Below the pieces are notes generated by a model. The model had not been told where the DNA came from. It saw nothing but the letters and a program-made list of their open reading frames with translations, and made no database searches. Position numbers and translations under genes: made by a program. 64,000 nt of DNA from Monarcha castaneiventris obscurior (taxonomy: Eukaryota; Chordata; Aves; Passeriformes; Monarchidae), in contig JAMPIT010000300.1 of the NCBI GenBank assembly GCA_026261815.1, positions 868,001-932,000 of the forward strand. Direction: 5' to 3'. Positions 23,371-36,963 of this stretch are shown piece by piece; within the stretch, counting starts at the first letter, position 1, and the number at the start of each line of letters is the position of its first letter.

Positions 23371-25798
23371 AACCCCGTTCCATCCATTCAGCCCCACACT
23401 GGCAACAAAACCAGCCAAGACCTGCACACCAAGGGATAAAGCACATCTCACCTCTCCTGTTTGAACATGGACTCACACCTGGCTGCTGAGTTTTCTCCTT
23501 TTGTGCTTTTCCTTGGCATATGAAGACCCATGAGCTGTTTTCCCCTTGGCTGCTCCCTCTTTACAAATAGCACAGGGTCAGAACCAGACAAAGTCATGGG
23601 TGCACCTGGTGGCATGTGGTCCCTCACCCCACCAAGCTCTTTGTTGCTCTGAAGGGCTGGAGCTGCTGCTGACCTGCTGCTCACTGCACTTCATTAGAGA
23701 ACCTCATTAACCGGTTACTTTGGCTCTCCCCTGCCCCATTCTCCCACCTGCTCTCCCACTCACAGAGTGAAAATAGGAAGACTGAGGAAAGTACTTTGCT
23801 TTTTATACAATTTTACTTAATTGGCAACTTTTCCCAAATGAGTTATCCAGAATAATTCACAGCAGCCAAGCTAACAATTGTATTTAGGGATTTTAAAAGA
23901 AACCAACCTAACCTCTTGAGGCAGCAGCCCTGCAGGGTCAAGTTCTCCTGCTGCTGCTCACAAGTTGAGGCGACTGGAGGGTGCCTTGTCCCCATCTCAC
24001 AATTCCCACAAGCAGGAATGATGGTGAGCCCTGGAACACAGCCCCAGGGATGCATTTTAGCCAAACAGGCACGTGAGGAGGAAAGCAGCTCAGTTTGTTT
24101 CTGAGCTCTTGCACCAATGGTTTCCAGTGCAGGGTATTTTCTGACTCCGCTGAACTGCAGAGTCATGAGCAGCCACCTCTCAGTTGATTTACTGTGGGAA
24201 AAGAGCCACTGAGCAGAAAACCAATCAGCTTCTAACTGCAAATTAGGCATCTGGAGAGTCACTGGGAGGAAAATTAAGTAGTTACTACTCCATTTCATGA
24301 TTATGTGTTCAAGGACTCTGGCAAGTGCTGCTTCTGCACTGAAACACAATGTGTTTCTGCTTTTTACCCTCTGTCTTTTTTTCAAGCTCCCAATGTCTTT
24401 CTAATTAGACAAACTTTCACTGAGCAGAGAGAAATTGGATGACACATTAATTCCAGAAGATGTATTAGTAGTGGCTGCAACTTCTTCCCATTAAGCAGAT
24501 GTTGTTTTTAAAGTTTCCCTCCCTTTTGTCTTCTGCAGCTCCCACCACAGACTCAGCTGGCTTTGACTGATCACCAGACAGGTTCATTTTGCCATTTGCA
24601 AAACACACAGCAAGTATATTCCAGATCCTGAGCAACTGGGAGCAGACAGACAGCACCGAGCTGTTACCTCTGCATCATGTTTATGCTTTGTGTTTTCGTC
24701 AGCAGCCTCTGCATTTGTCAGGGTTTCTCAGTAGCCACACGTAATTCCATAAAGCCCTGGCAGGCTCCTGCAAGGAGCTGAGTCCTTTACAGGAGAAAAT
24801 GTAAGCTTTCGGCCTGCTTGGAGCAGGTCGCTTTGGGAGGCCTCCAAACTCACTTCAAAATATTTCCTTGCTGTGCCAGAAGCTGCTTTTGAAGTGCTGT
24901 GCCCAAGCCACAGGCACTCGAGTGCCAGGATGCTGCGAGCAGCCCAGAGCAGGAAGCGTGTCAGCACTATCTGCCCAAAAACAGGGTGGGGAGGAGCAGG
25001 GAGTGGTGCAAACACCAGGAGTGGAAAATCAGCTGACATGGCCCAGCTCTAGGAGCAGATTGGGGATGGGTCAAATGACATCCATTCAACTCTTGAGATC
25101 AAACAAGGCTTTATTCTTTCATATTTTTGGCCCTGCATGTGAGAGCATGCTGCAATATCGTGATTTTTAAAATGGAATATGCAGGAAATCATATTTGAAG
25201 GGCCTGGAATTTATGGTATTTTTACAAAGGTCTCTTTCCCCTTTTGCTTTTCATCTGTTTTCTACATTTTTTTTCAGCACGCTTTTCCTTCTGATTTATT
25301 ATTTTATTTTTCTATTTTTAAAACAAGAAATATTTCCACTTCAGAGTTTCTAATGTAATGCACATGAAAATTAGCAATGGACAAGCCTCAAGCTCTTTAG
25401 AGGTCTGATCTGGCTGGGAGAAGCATCCAGAAGTTCAGAGGCTTATCCAAAGCTAATCTGAAAATTTCCAAACCTCTTTGGTCTAGACAGAGCTATAGGA
25501 ACCTGCTGGCTCTGGACCCACCACGGGCTGGGCTTGCCTCTCACTGGCTGCTCCCTCCCTGAGCATCCAGGAGCAACTTTGAACAATTCCTTGCTGAAGA
25601 GCACACAAGGTGTGCAAACACACCCTTTTCTCCAGGCAAAACCCAGGTTCTTGGGACACTATTCCACAAAACAACAAACACATGTTTGGTTCCACTGGAA
25701 ATGGCTTAAAACATCCGCCTGAGGCATTTGCTTACCAGAAATGCTTTGGCAGATTTAAGCTCCACAGTGTGATTAAAATTTATCATCACCCTTCATCT
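23371..25798. other. Unannotated noncoding interval
   Basis: Unique-looking, with T-rich tracts at about 25265-25325. The minus frame 24385-23843 (180 codons) has no recognised domain. No repeat family is seen until the CR1 end at 25799. Confidence 0.5.
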
Positions 25799-26497
25799 GA
25801 ATCACAGAATCATAGGATGGTTTGGCTTGGATGGAAGGGACCTTTAAGCTCATCTTGTTCCCTGCCATGGCAGGGACACCTCCCACTGTCCCAGGCTGCT
25901 CCAAGCCCCAGTGTCCAGCCTGGCCTTGGGCACTGCCAGGGATCCAGGAACAGCCACAGCTTCTCTGGGCACCCTGTGCCAGGGCCTGCCCACCCTCACA
26001 GGGAACAATTCCTTCCCAATATCCCATCCATCCCTGCCCTCTGGCAGTGGGAAGCCATTCCCTGGGTCCTGTCTCTCCATCCCTTGTCCACAGTCTCTCT
26101 CCATGTTTCCTGTGGCTCCTTCAGGCCCTGCAAGGCCCCAGTGAGGTCACCCCAGAGCTTCTCCTCTCCAGGCTGGACAATCCCAGCTCTCCCAGCCTTT
26201 CCTCCCAGCAGAGCTGCTCCACCCCTCTGCTCATCCTGGAGCCTCCTCTGGCCTGGCTCCAGCAGCTCCAGGTCCTTCCTGTGCTGGGCCCCAGGGCTGG
26301 GGCAGCTCTGCAGGTGGGGTCTCAGCTGAGGGGGCACAGGGGCAGAATCCCCCCTCCCCTGCTGCCCACGGGGGGCTCAGCCCAGGGCAGGGGGGCTCTG
26401 GGCTGGGGCAGGTCCAGCTCTCACCCCCAGCACCCCCAGCTCCTTCTCCCAGGGCTGCTCCAGCTGCTCATCCCCAGCCTGGACTGACCCCGGGGGT
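25799..26497 (-). mobile_element. CR1 LINE, 5'-truncated copy of about 0.7 kb (copy B)
   Basis: The left edge has the reversed terminus 'gaatcacagaatcatagg' followed by 'ggatggaagggaccttta'. The whole 3' region then follows, up to the 'tggactgaccccgggggt' block, where copy B stops and the 12- and 49-kb copies continue. It differs from those two at subfamily positions: it carries the GACACTGGGGC version of the block that reads CTGAACAGGGC in them, and GTGGACAAGGGATGG in place of TTTACAGAGGATGG. Noncoding. Confidence 0.93.
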
Positions 26498-28823
26498 CCA
26501 GCACTGGCTCTGGCCTCTGCTGTGCTTTGAGGGAGACATTTCCAGCCTGAACACACCTTTACATGCGCAGGATCCAATCCAGCAAACCCAGAGGAAGGCA
26601 CAGCCCGCGGGTGTTTCCTCTCATCCCATCACAGCTGGGAGGCACCACAGAGAAACCAGGAGGGAACAAAAGCTCTGCTCAGGCTGGAAATGCTGTTTGT
26701 AGGAGAAATTTTACAGTGAGGCCTTCACCTGGTGGGGATGCCAGGCAGGAGGGTGAGGATGAGGAAAGACTCACCTGGAACAGGCACAGACAAGGTGACA
26801 GAGCTCATAGCTCAAATTCCACAATGATTATGAGGTTTTACTTAAATATTCTGCCCTAGGCAACATTTACTTCAAAACTCCCGAGCTCATTGTGCTGAAT
26901 GTATTAAAACACCTCAGTGAGCTCCACAGCTAATGAGCCTTTAAAATTAGGACCCATTATACCCCAGATAACTTACAATTAATCACCAGAATTGCATCCA
27001 GCAGACATCCCGTGGCTGGATTCTGAAAGGGGGCTGGAGTTCTATGAGCTTTGGCAATGTTTCTGGTTATCCATTAAAGCACAAGGACCTTTTACCACCT
27101 GGATTCAAAGGCTTTGGTTAGAATTTTTAGTTAGGCTGGGGAAGAAGAGGGTGGTGTTTTTCTTGAGGCTTTCACCTCCTCCTCAGTGTTCATTTATTAA
27201 CAATGCCCACCAGCCAGCTGCCAGGCCTGTGAGACCAGTAAGACAAAAATCTCTGAGTCTTGCTCCCATAATCTGCAAAAATGCCATATATTGGATTATC
27301 CAATAGCCAAACATCTCAAATCTGCTTAAACAGATGATAAATAAGACTACTCCTGAATTCATTTCCATCCACCCAAATTCAGAGCAAAGGGACTGGTATG
27401 ACAGACACATGAAATTCCTTTTTTTTTTCAGAGAAAACCCTATGACTTAGAAGAGCAGAGGGCTGGAATCCTAACCCTTCTCCTCATGCTGTCACCTGAA
27501 AAGCACATTTCCTCCTTGCTCCTGGCCAAATTCCCTTTATCAAAGGGATTTGCTCAAGCTTTCCTTGAAAAAGAACTCAACCTCTAAAAAGTTTTTGGTT
27601 GTATTTAGGCAGTTTTACCCAAAGAAATTGATATTCAATGTTAAAAAAGGAGATCCTCAGGCAGATTCAGATGTTTGTCCACAGGGAGATAATGAGATAC
27701 TGGAAATGGCAAAATTGACTCCAATTGTGTTCTGATTATTTAAAAAACAAACAAACAAACCCACCTCACTACTGTTCATCTTAGCTTTTTGTCTCCCCTG
27801 TCTCTTACAAGCCCTTATTTCTGGCCATGACCTCTTCCAAAACCCAGTCCATACATCAATTTTCCAGGACAGCTCCAGTGATGCCATGTGTGAATTCACT
27901 GCTGGTTCACTCCCTCTCCTGGGAACCACGAACTGTCTGTCCAGCTCTAAATGTGCTCTGTGCTGTAACGAGGTGAGCTTTAGGAGCTGCAAAGTTTTCC
28001 AGTCGTTCCATCTGCAGGTGGTGCCATGCACAGAACCCCAAGCGTGGCTGCAGAGTTCCCAGGATCATGTGGGGATTCATTCATACTCAGACATTCTGGA
28101 GGAGAAGCCTCCAAGACTGGCCAGAAGCCCAGTGGAATTCACTGAGGGTTTGGGTTTGGTTTTTTTTCCCCCCAAAAAAGTATTTTAACCATTTTTAATT
28201 TTTCCAAATATCAACTTGGCTTCCTCCCTCCTTTTTCTAAGGCTTTTCCTCTGAAGTGGATAACGGCATTATGTCTGATCCTGAAATTCCAAACTGAATT
28301 ACACACCCAGGGCATAGCTTCCCAGAACAGCAACTAGAAGAGCACTTGGCCTCGTCAGGAAGAGGCAATTTGGATGTCTGGGTATGTCTTGGAGCACATC
28401 AGGCAGCAGCCCCAGCAGAACTGCCGGTCCTGCCTGTCCAGCCACGCTGAGCCACACTCCAGGGATCCCTTTCCCAGCCCACTGGGTGGAAATATCAGTG
28501 AGAGGGTTCCTGCCATGAACAGAGCCACTGCTCCCAACAGAGGAAGGCAGGAATCACCAATTCCCAAATCTTCAGGCTGAAAACACACACAGCCCCTGCC
28601 TAGGGAGGAAACAGCTTCCCCTGCCCTGGGACAAGCCCTCTGCTACTTTGAGTAGCGAAAGCACGGTTCCAAATGCTATAAAAACAGGGAAAAAACATCC
28701 TTTTTTGGTTGGGTTCTTTTGCGGGATTTGACTCCTCTCCAGCCCCACCTTGCAGGATTCTTCCCGGTACCTCCTGCTCCCAGCACAGGGGTGGCTCTGC
28801 CAAGGGCACTGGGGTCATTTGTG
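26498..28823. other. Unannotated noncoding interval
   Basis: Unique-looking DNA. A CAAA run lies at about 27744-27761 and an A/C-rich tract at about 28160-28180. No exon, RNA gene or recognised repeat. Confidence 0.5.
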
Positions 28824-29086
28824 CACCAGGAGCAGCTGAGGGAGCTGGGAAAGGGGCTCAGCCTGGAGAAAAGGAGGCTCAGGGGGGACCTTGTGGCTCT
28901 GCACAAGTCCCTGACAGGAGGGGGCAGCCGGGGGGAGTCAGGCTCTGCTCCCAGGGAACAGGGACAGGAGGAGAGGGAACGGCCTCAGGCTGGGCCAGGG
29001 GAGGCTCAGGGTGGACATCAGCAGGAATTTCCCCATGGAAAGGGTGCTCAGGCCTTGGCAGGGGCTGCCCAGGGAGGTGGTAACGC
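28824..29086 (+). mobile_element. CR1 LINE fragment, ORF2 C-terminal part (copy G)
   Basis: The plus frame reads EQLRELGKGLSLEKRRLRGD, the CR1 ORF2 C-terminal signature. The 245 bp that follow are nearly the same as the copy at 37.1-37.35 kb, with only a few mismatches by eye. The 3' end of the element is absent: homology stops at 'cagggaggtggtaac', and LTR-like sequence begins soon after. This suggests that a later insertion or deletion removed the tail. Confidence 0.9.
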
Positions 29087-29144
29087 CAGTCCTGAGCTGG
29101 AGGGAGCAGCTGAGGTGACGTGGCTGCTGTGGGCAGTGTCTGTT

Positions 29145-29377
29145 GTCAGAGGGCTCTGTGGTGGGTAATAACATTTCTTCTCCTTATACCCTCTGTCATT
29201 AGCATTGCTGCTGTGACTTTTCATTTTCTTATCTCGTTGCTATCTCCAGTAAATTGTTTTTATCTCAACCCCTAATCATTGCCCTTTGTGCTTCCATTCT
29301 CCTCTCCATCCTGGCACTGTGGTTTGCACTTTCAGTGGGAAGTCCAAACTGGGGGGGACCATTCCTAAACCATGACA
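29145..29377 (+). mobile_element. 3' part of an ERVL-type LTR
   Basis: Blocks 'ccagtaaattgtttttatc', 'ctcaacccctaatcattg', 'ccattctcctctcc' and the terminal 'cctaaaccatgaca' follow the order of the 3' end of avian ERVL LTRs. These carry an AGTAAA polyadenylation signal, then a CTCAACCC block, and end in ACCACGACA or similar. AGTAAA is at 29248-29253. The 5' boundary is not visible and no target-site duplication can be checked. The left limit given is approximate. Confidence 0.6.
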
Positions 29378-30960
29378 AGCAGCTACACCAGAAGTGTGGA
29401 AATAATGCCCACACAAACTACCTTGAAATTAAAAAATCCCAGAACAGAGCTCAGCATCAGGCTGTGGGGTATTGTGAAGAATTAAGAGCCCAAATTGAGG
29501 ATCGTGGGCTCAGAGGTAGGAGACAGGTAAGGAAATAATTTCAGGGCTCTGGATACTGAAGCCTTTTCAGAATACACTGGCAAAATACCTGGAGTAAGAC
29601 TGGTAGGCTCCAAGAACTGCTGAATACAGAGCAAAGGCTTTCAGCTTGCTTTTTGCAGATCTCTAGGGCTGTACTTTCAGATCAGAACTGTGATTTCCAT
29701 GCACAGTTTTAGGGTTTGTGCCTTTCCCTTGCTAAGTGTTAAATGATAGATTGTCCACATCCACTAAAAAATATTCAAACTGACAGAAAAGCAGTTTGCA
29801 TGGAGAAAACCAGTGAGATGAGATGAATTAACAGCACCAGAGGTATTCACAACTTCCACAGGTACAAAATGCCCTCACACAATCTGCCCATTGTCTTTAA
29901 AACTAAACTGGTATCTTATTGATTGATCCCAGATGGAAAAAAGCCCACACTAATCTACATCTGGTACAAGTCTGTTCAACCAAATATCGATGAGGAAGAG
30001 CTTTTCCTCTGCCTTGGGAGCACAATGAAAGTGTGATTATAAGCAAGGAAATGTGGTACATCCCATGAACACATGTTGGGTTTATGATGGATTGTGTGTG
30101 ACACTAATCCCCGAACACAGCACTCAGACCAGGGACCAGGCATTGGAGGAGAGCAGAAAAGGAAACGAGGAGAAGCTCTCTGGTGCACTGAAATCATAGG
30201 CTTTTCACACAGTCTTGCAATTTGCTACCTTCTCAAATTCCCCCCACTCCCTTGCCAAGAAAAATCAGTGAACATCCCCAGGACCTGAGCCGTGCAGCAG
30301 AGATCTGGGGTGTTCTTCCTAGATGGGAAATTCACTGAATCTCTGGGGGATTTCTGTATACTGGCTCTTGAAAACTATGGAGTGGATTCTCTCCAAACTG
30401 GAATTCATGCTGCCTTTCTGAAGTCTAATCCAGCTTCCCAGAGAGCTGCAGGGGAGTGATTGTTCTCTATGAAGTCAAGGCAGAAATGCAGCACAATGTC
30501 GTGTAAAAAAAGCTTCATCAGACACAAAACACAAGTTTTGGGTAGTGATTTTCAAAGCAGATTTTAATCCACCCTTTGCTGCTGGGTTTTGGTGTTTTAA
30601 ATTCTCATCCTCCCTGATTTATTATGGCTCTCAAACACTTCAGAGCAGACCCTCAGCCTTCTGCCATTTCTGTCCAGGCTATTGGAACATGGGATATTGT
30701 TCTGACTTGCATCACTTGCTCTGTCATCTTCAGCCCCAGCCTTACATCACAATTCTCCACTTTGATAATTTTCCACAATGCCCTCAAATTATTCCAGAAA
30801 ACCTAAATAAAAAGGTGAATGCCAACACATTTGGAGGAGTCCTTCAGTACTTCCCCCAGCGGGTGAAATATCCATAATCACCATAAAAAGTCATTTGGAT
30901 ATTCAGAGTAATACAGGGGACCACAAGTCTCCTGCCTGCAAAACTTCACCCCCAGTTTTT
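29378..30960. other. Unannotated noncoding interval
   Basis: Unique-looking. No gene, RNA or repeat is recognised. Confidence 0.5.
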
Positions 30961-31214
30961 CAAACTGCCAGAGGGCAGGGCTGGATGGGATATTGGGAAG
31001 GAATTGTTCCCTGGGAGGGTGGGCAGGCCCTGGCACAGGGTGCCCAGAGCAGCTGTGGCTGCCCCTGGATCCCTGGCAGTGCCCAAGGCCAGGCTGGACA
31101 CTGGGGCTTGGAGCAGCCTGGGACAGTGGAAGGTTTCCCTGCCCATGGCAAGGGATTGGACTAGAGGAGCTTTAAGGTCCTTTCCCACTGAGGCCATCTA
31201 AAATTCTGTGATTC
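30961..31214 (+). mobile_element. CR1 LINE, 3' end, about 0.25 kb
   Basis: Begins abruptly in the 'gccagagggcagggctgg' block and runs through 'gggatattgggaagg', 'ggatccctggcagtgccc' and 'cagcctgggacagtgg' to a degraded end 'aaaattctgtgattc'. It groups with the 26-kb subtype by its ACACTGGGGC block. Strongly 5'-truncated, as is usual for CR1. Confidence 0.92.
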
Positions 31215-34200
31215 ACCAGGACCCCACTGCAGTCCCTGGGTTTCCTGCAGGAAAAACCTGCTGGAGCCGCTCACTGAGTGTCAAAAATTTCTATTTCGTA
31301 GCCTGGATATTTTAATATTTTTTAATTAAACACAAAATATTTTCTGAGAAGTTTTCAGCTTGAACAATAAGATATCTAAAAAGATATATAATGAAAACTG
31401 GCACAGGCCAGAAGCTGAAACCCTGATCCAGCCCCTTTGGGGAGCAGTTTTACAAAGAGAAAAGGAAATAAGCAGCCAGCACATAACACCAGGAGCTACC
31501 ATGGCCAGGAAAACTCCAGGAAGCACCTTCCTGACTCCTGTGGATGAGCTTTGGTGGCCCCAGCAGCAGGAGATGCCCTGGTCCCCACCAGCCATCCCAC
31601 ACCTCTTGACACAGCTCAAAGTGCCAGAGCAAACTGGTTCTGCCCACAGGGAAAGGGGGAGGCCTTCCCCAGCCTCCTCAGCTGGGGAAACGTGGATTTC
31701 CCCAAAGCCTTCCACAGTGCAGAGGACAAAGGGGAGACCTCTGCACGGGAATATTTAGGAGTGAAGCTCAGCCCAAAGCAAATCCCTGTGTCCCATGGCC
31801 TGGAATTCAGCTGCTCACCTGCCAGGGCTGAATCCCTCCCTGGGCTTCGGGGAAAATACAGCAAACTTGGTGTGGCTGTGGTTTTCAGCTTGGCATAGAA
31901 ACCTTCACAAGTGCCACCCTGAGCATTCTCACAAAGAACTGGATCCAAAGCCCCTGGAAATCCCCGGGAATGCTGCCGTCTCTACCCGGCTTTGGAGCAG
32001 ACTGTTCCTTTCTAAGAACGGTGCAGGAGCTAAAGCTGGCTCAGACAGGGCTGGGAGGCCACGGGGAAGAACCTTGGCACAGCAGAGGGAGATGAGCCCA
32101 GCACTCCCCTCCAGCAGGGCAGTCACAGCCCCGAGGTTGCAGCAAAGCTGACATTTTGCATTGAATTCTGATTTTATTTTGAGAACTACAAAGCATTCCA
32201 GGGCACTGGTGAAGCACATCCCCTTCTATCTGAACTGAAGCACACTGGCTCTCTCCCATGTTTTTTTGGGTGGAAAGGGAAACTCTGTGGGTCATAGCAG
32301 GGTAATCTCTTTTTAATGTAGTCCTCTGTGCAAAAACCCACACTGAGCCAGCCAAAGGCAGACAGATATTAATGATATTATCTTGCCCACATATAAAAAT
32401 AAAACATCTACAGTGTTATTAATCTGCTCTGATGACTTTCTCAATGCTGAAACCTTGCGAGTTACCAGGTCTGTTAAAAGAGACAGAAAAGGTATTGCTG
32501 GAAATAAAATGCAATTTCAAATCCTGGTGTAAGCTGGGTTAACCCAAGATATTTATATGGTCACCACTACCTCGGTCTCTGGACTTTGTACATTTTTAAC
32601 CTGATTTTTCTATGTGGTAGGAAAATATTTATCCCCTTTTTGCAAATGGGGAGCTAAAAGAAAGAGCAACTCACCAGCAATGGCAACCAGAAGTATTTAA
32701 TTAACATCAGGTTTCAAAAGAGCAAAACCCTGCCTTTTTAGTCATGAGTTTCAGAAAAACAATAACTGTACTTTCTGTACTTGTCCTTTGTTTGCTGAAC
32801 CCGAAGATGCTTCTCGGCTTTTCTTCTCAAATATTTTGGAGGGAGAACAATTTATTTTAAGCACAACAGGGGCACACAGAGATGTGATTTCTCCATGCAG
32901 GGCCTTCAAAGAGTGGGAGAAAATTGGGAAATTCATGAAAGCCAACACCATGTGCTCTGCCTTGCCCTGGACCTATCTTCTTCACACCAGACCTTGGAAA
33001 ACCAGGCTGATTCCTGCCCAGGAGTAAAAGTGGAGTTGCTTTGGGCTTAGCAACAGCTCCCACTTGGAGAACAGTGAGATCAGACCTCACCCCTGGCAAT
33101 GCTGAGTGGTGGCACAGAATGCCTGACTCTTCCCATTCTGCAGGGATTCCCATTCTGCAGTGAAAATCCCAGTAAAACACCAGGGTTTATCCCAGCCCCT
33201 CATTCCCGGGACAGAAAAACTCCATTGCATCCACAGCCGAGCCTCAGGCAACCCATCCCAGTGGGAGAAGCTGCTCAATCATTACATTTTTTTCAATTTC
33301 ATAAAACAGCTACACAAACCCCTGCCCCACAGTGTCCCTTCCAGAGCAAACAGGCCGGGAGGAGGAAAAACGCTTGAAAAACAGGATTCTGGATGCAGCT
33401 GCAGTGCCAGCAGCTGGGCTGTGGGCAGGAGCCAGCAGCTGGGAATGGGCACGACCGAGCCCCGGCTGCTCTCAGGGCATCGAGAGCCACACACCCAGAG
33501 CTGGGCAGTGCCCATGAAGTCCTGCAGTGTGGAGCTGTTTGCTGCCGGAGAGACACGTGGAAAAGCCTGAACTGGGCAGACAGTCCGGACACGGAATGTG
33601 TGTGTGGGATCCCAACCTGAGCAGCTGCAGCTGCAGAAACCCAGGCGGCCAGAGATGCCCAGGAAGGTTTGCTCTTGGAGCAGAAAGATGCCTCTGATGG
33701 AATCTTGCAAAATTGTCTGAAATACTTGAACAAACAAACCTTCAGCCTCATACCAACAGCAACAGATCCCCGAGGGTCACCAGAAATCACCTCCCTGCTC
33801 AGAAAACAGTATTTTCATAATCAGAATGAGGAATTATTCAACATGGCAAACGTGCTGTCAAGGCACAAACCAGTGAGAAGTCAATAAAAATAAAACCAAA
33901 TTCATAGAGTAATTTGGTAGGAATGGTTTTGAGTCCAAGTTGCTCTGAAAAGCCCAGAAATGCCTGGAAGACACAAACCCATTAGGCTTTTGATCATCAC
34001 CCAGAAAAAGAATTAATAATGTTCAAAATTCTGATTTTTTTTTTTTTTTAAGGATAAACTCTATTTTCCCTCCTTGCCTCTAAGGGAATTCTCAGTGCAC
34101 ATGGCAACACCCAGAAGATTCCCCAGCACTCTGCACTCCACTGCAGGCATGGACTGGGAGTACCTCAGGAATTCATCCCTCCTGAACCTGAGGCTCATCC

Positions 34201-36963
34201 TGCTGAGCTCCCACCCTGCTGCCTTCTCCTCCCCAGCCCGAGGGACTTGGCTGAGCCAGGAGCCTCGAGCAGGGGTGGGGACCTGTCACAAAAGGTGACA
34301 AAAGGTGCTGGGCCACCACCTCTCAAAAGCCTGGTTTGGAGCCACCTGCACAAAAGTGTTCAAGGGGTGGGATGTGGACACAGAGGAAGGAGGGAGGAGT
34401 TAGGCTGGAGAGTTGTGCAGATCTTTCCACCCCCAAACGCAGCCCACCAGCATTAACTCTCACGGAAACACTTCCTTCTCTGAGCTTTAGGGCAGGTGTC
34501 CCCCTGTTCCACCCCACACCTCCTCCTGCTCAGTTGTACACCTTTACTCAGCCATGGAGAAAAAAACCCACCCAAATCTTACTCTGCAGTCCTAAGGATG
34601 CCAATTTTACATCCACAGTCTGGTTCTTTCATGCCATAATTTTTGTTATATTATTTTTATGCCTTTTAAAGCTGTTGGATATTTCTTGAGGGGGCTGTCA
34701 GGAGCTATGAAATAATCTATTATAGACTTTGCAAAGATTATTGTCTGGAAGTTCCCGCTGCCCAACAGACCCAGCAGCTATACTTCGACTTTCTTTTGAG
34801 ATCCCACAGTCCCTAACAAAGCTGAATCTGAACTGAAAACCTGCTGGAGCTCTGTTCTACAAATTAAACTCTTCCATTCAGTTAATAAAGGACACACTAA
34901 GGCTGCTGTGCAGTCACCAAGCCCATATGAGCCCAAATCCACATCACCTGACCACGCAGGAGTATTTTTGCTGACTTGAGGGTGGGTTTGATGGAACACA
35001 TGGGAAAACAATACCTCAGCCATGAACCTCAGTTTCCGGACCTATTGAACAGCCTAATTTCAGAGCAGCTCACAGATAGCAACTCAAGTTTTTAATCTAC
35101 TGCTCATCATGCCTCAAAAGTGTGTTCTAGAGATAAACTTGTCACTAGGAAGGTCCACAGAGGAAGAACTTCACTTTTACTGAGCCATGGCCAGTGTTTT
35201 CCAAGCATGTGGTATCCAAATGCCCATTTGGAAACAGCATTCCCTCTCCCGGGGCAGGCACACACATACACCTCATAAAAACAGATTTACAAGTCAAAAT
35301 AAGCCCCGACTTGGAATGCAGATCCTCCTCCTCCGTGGATGCTGCAGAGCACGGGGTGCTCCCCAGATGTGCCTGGTGTAATGAAATGCACCCTTGCAGG
35401 AACAAGCAGCAGCTGAGTCCTTGGAGCACTGTGTTCACACTGTGGGGCACAGCGTGGCTCATCCCAAGGTTGATGGGGGCACTACCTGCTGTGAGCTCCT
35501 CATTCCACTTCCCAAGGCAGTCCCGGGCTCTGCACACTCAGCTGCCAGGGATGAAGAGTTCCCACACACCCCACAGTGTCACTGAATACAAAGAAAGTGT
35601 GAGCTTTCATTGGGACCCATGTGTAAATTCTCTATTAAATTAATTGATGGGACAGAATTGTCCTTCCTTTGGGCACACTCAGAGCTGGCAAATCCATTCT
35701 TGGGGAAATAGGAGCTATTCTTCATTCCCTATGCATCATGTTTGAAAATTATTGTACTTATTGTTCACAAAATGAAGGGAACCCTTTTTACAAATGCTTT
35801 TCTCCAGCTGCCATGGTGCAATTTCTATTTTGATGAGTATTTTTTTCAGTCTGTGGCTCACTCCTCAGTGAGGCTTAACCTCAGCTAGAAAATGTTCACA
35901 AGTCGTGACTGCTCCAGTCACTGCTTTGACCTCTGACTAACACCCTGCTCCTTGCTCTGGAAAATAATGAATTGCAGGGAACCTTTTTCTAAATACAGAT
36001 CCTCAGAGGGAGAGCAGCCACCCCTGAAACACAAGCACTAACCAAACATGCCGGCGTAAATTATTTCAGTGGGCAAATGAGGAAGAGACAAGAGTTGTCA
36101 AAACAGAGAGTGAGTTGTAGTAGATTTACTAAGTTTTTCTGCTGTTTAACTAACTCTGCCCTTAGTGCAAAGGGGGATATTTTTGGAAAGTCTTATAAAA
36201 TCCATTCAGCTGTTTGAGGTAGATGAATGTGGAAAAAAACCCTCACAGCTGTCAACTTTATTTTTCAGATCTTTTTTTTTCTTTTTTGGTGCTTGGATAA
36301 TTCAAAAATGGCTTTGATTTAAAACTCCAGACTTGGCAAGGGCAAATGGTAGCCTTAACTGAAAAACAAGAGCGGTGCTTGTAGTTCTGAAATAACCAAC
36401 TTATGGGTGTTTAGAGCTAACTCCTGAGCCTGACAGCACACCAAGGAGAATGCTCTGAACCTGGGCAGGTGCAAAGGCAGCATTGGAAGGGCTGTATTAG
36501 AATTTGGATGTGTGAACTTGGAGTGTTCGAAGCACACCAAGTTATGAAATACAGCAAGGGACCATTTAAAAAATAATGTACTGAAATTGGTGCCATGGTA
36601 AGGCCCACAACAAAATATCAGGGAAAGCAGCATCTCCTCAAAATACCACACTTTGTTTTGTTCAACTTTTTACCTCCACTGAAAAACAGCCTTAGGTGTG
36701 AATGAAAACAAAGTTAGTAAACTGACCACGCTGGGAATACATTTCCAGTGGCAGGATGGAGCAACTCCTTGACACCAGTGGCTGCACTGGCTGCTCATTA
36801 TCAGTTTTCATTTGATTTTTTTCCATCTTAAATGGGTTTGTGTGTTGATACTATACATATATAAAATTGTGCGTTGAACATCAGGTTAACATCACAGGAG
36901 GGTTTCTACTTCTCTAAATTACAATTTGCTCAAAATGTATTAAGTTGTCCTCAGCTGTTAACA
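31215..36963. other. Long unannotated interval, mostly unique DNA
   Basis: About 5.7 kb with no recognised interspersed repeat. Contents noted: a moderately GC- and CpG-richer stretch at about 33380-33660, a T run at about 34036-34050, and a pyrimidine/T-rich tract at about 36268-36288. Open frames up to 163 codons lack domains. Confidence 0.5.
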
